A stretch of DNA of 8,098 nt, from NCBI GenBank assembly GCA_009929975.1, contig RZZF01000072.1:1-8098 (forward strand), given 5' to 3'. Source of the DNA: Clostridia bacterium (GTDB taxonomy: Bacteria > Bacillota > Clostridia > Saccharofermentanales > UBA5734). A program made the position numbers and the translations under genes. Positions within the stretch are counted from its first letter, which is position 1. Each line of letters begins with the position of its first letter. A model generated the notes under the pieces. It saw only the letters and a program-made list of their open reading frames with translations. It was not told where the DNA came from and did no database searches. Below are positions 7,310 to 8,098 of the stretch, piece after piece.

Positions 7310-8083
7310 ATGCAGGATACACCGGCCGCGCCTCACTGTCATGATCCGCTGCATCCTTGGCATCAGCTGGAACTTGAGAATGTCAGTGTCCGTCGCGGCG
7401 GAGAATTAATTCTCGATCATATTTCCTTTACGCTGCACTGTGGCGAAATTGTCGCGCTGATCGGACCGAATGGCGGTGGCAAGAGCACATTGCTCAAAGC
7501 GCTGTCCGGTGAATGGCCGTATCAGGGAAAAATCCTCGCTTCAAACGGCCGGGGGCAGATATTGCCTCGCCCGTCAATCGGATATATGCCGCAGCATCTG
7601 CTGTTCGACCGACATGCCCCCCTGACGGTGGCTGACCTTCTCGGCGCACATCACAGCCGCTGGCCGGTTTTTCTCGGCGTACGCAGATCAACACAGGCAC
7701 AGCTGGCTGAACTGCTTGACCTGGTTGAAGCGAGGCATTTGCTGCATCGCCAGCTGGGCCAATTGTCCGGCGGTGAGCTGCAGCGGGTGACCTTGGCGTT
7801 CGCTCTCGATCCGGTTCCGGATATTCTGCTGCTGGATGAACCTGTATCAGCACTGGATGAGAAGGGCAAGACCCAGTTTTACCAGCTGGTCCGTGATCTG
7901 CAAAGCCGTTACGATCTTCTCACACTGATCGTTTCACATGATCTGGAAGTGATCGGTTCCTATGCGGACCGACTGATCTATCTCAATCAGCGGATCCTGT
8001 CCTCAGGCTCATCCTCGGACCTTCTGGCGGGCGGATTTCTCGGTATGAAGCAGCCGCCAGACAGCCGGGAGGTGGAGCCATGA
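7310..8083 (+). CDS. Metal-ion ABC transporter, ATP-binding protein (ZnuC/TroB/MntB-like)
   Basis: This is the cytoplasmic ATPase of an ABC importer, most likely for zinc or manganese, working with a membrane permease and a lipoprotein binding protein. The 257 residues contain Walker A GPNGGGKST (52-60), Q-loop Gln95 in GYMPQ, signature LSGGELQRV (152-160), Walker B ILLLDEP (172-178, catalytic Glu177) and H-loop His210 in VSHD. The stretch FDRHAPLTVADLL after the Q-loop is characteristic of the ZnuC/TroB/MntB branch. Residues 9-18 (HCHDPLHPWH) give a His/Cys-rich leader before the conserved fold, which starts near residue 20. The ATG at 7310 is fixed by GGAGGAGG (7297-7304), 5 nt upstream. 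It has its own promoter and overlaps the next gene by ATGA. Which metal is carried cannot be decided from this protein alone. A haem or siderophore ATPase is less likely. Confidence 0.88.
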   Translation: MQDTPAAPHCHDPLHPWHQLELENVSVRRGGELILDHISFTLHCGEIVALIGPNGGGKSTLLKALSGEWPYQGKILASNGRGQILPRPSIGYMPQHLLFDRHAPLTVADLLGAHHSRWPVFLGVRRSTQAQLAELLDLVEARHLLHRQLGQLSGGELQRVTLAFALDPVPDILLLDEPVSALDEKGKTQFYQLVRDLQSRYDLLTLIVSHDLEVIGSYADRLIYLNQRILSSGSSSDLLAGGFLGMKQPPDSREVEP

Positions 8084-8098
8084 GAATCTGGTATGATC
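8080..8098 (+). CDS. Start of next gene, probably the metal ABC transporter permease (cut off by window)
   Basis: Only six codons (MRIWYD) are visible before the window ends. The ATG at 8080 overlaps the TGA of the ATPase gene (ATGA) and is preceded by GGGAGGTGG at 8067-8075, a strong ribosome binding site with suitable spacing. In ZnuC/TroB-type operons the membrane permease commonly follows the ATPase, so a ZnuB-like protein is expected. The identity is inferred from context only; the sequence itself is too short to show it. Confidence 0.6.

Noticed and set aside
7306..7315. Perfect palindrome CTGCATGCAG over the ATPase start codon
   Set aside because: It is 10 bp long and built around ATG and a Gln codon. 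It has no other support, so chance is the simplest explanation.

Overview
This window carries one block of tightly packed genes, all on the + strand, for branched-chain amino acid biosynthesis, followed by the start of a metal-ion ABC transporter operon. The order is cimA (3' part only), leuC, leuD, leuB, ilvD, ilvB, znuC-like ATPase, and the first codons of a probable permease. The DNA is moderately GC-rich by eye and the ribosome binding sites are strong (GGAGG-type). LeuC and LeuD are the separate, HacA-like large subunit (~430 aa) and short small subunit (~166 aa) common in Clostridia-like Bacillota and related anaerobes. A Bacillota-type (Firmicutes) bacterium is my best guess, but the window has no 16S or other marker that would settle it.

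Positions 1-7227 form one apparent transcription unit. The gaps are 4 bp (cimA/leuC), an ATGA overlap (leuC/leuD), 28 bp (leuD/leuB), 58 bp (leuB/ilvD) and an ATGA overlap (ilvD/ilvB). The 58-bp gap contains an 18-codon ORF that joins leuB's stop to ilvD's ribosome binding site. Together the genes fit the pyruvate-based, threonine-independent isoleucine route. CimA makes citramalate from pyruvate and acetyl-CoA, and LeuCD and LeuB convert it to 2-oxobutyrate. IlvB condenses 2-oxobutyrate with pyruvate, and IlvD performs the dehydration step after IlvC. The same enzymes also serve leucine (LeuCDB) and valine (IlvB, IlvD). No leuA, ilvC, ilvE or ilvN (acetolactate synthase regulatory subunit) is visible here.

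Positions 7228-7309 separate the two blocks. This short stretch holds a consensus-perfect sigma70-type promoter: TTGACA, 18 bp, TATAAT. Its -35 box overlaps the ilvB stop codon. A perfect 13-bp inverted repeat sits at the predicted transcription start, and a second imperfect 17-bp dyad lies with its centre 21 bp further on. This looks like a regulated promoter for the transporter. No rho-independent terminator is visible after ilvB.

Positions 7310-8098 encode an ABC ATPase of the zinc/manganese (ZnuC/TroB/MntB-like) type with a His-rich N-terminus. It overlaps by ATGA a downstream gene of which only six codons are visible, probably the membrane permease.

I saw no RNA genes, CRISPR arrays, insertion sequences or long repeats. 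The core metabolism is ordinary. The points worth a second look are the regulatory intergenic region, the bridging mini-ORF, the missing ilvN, unusual residues in the IlvB active-site region, and the His-rich leader of the ATPase.
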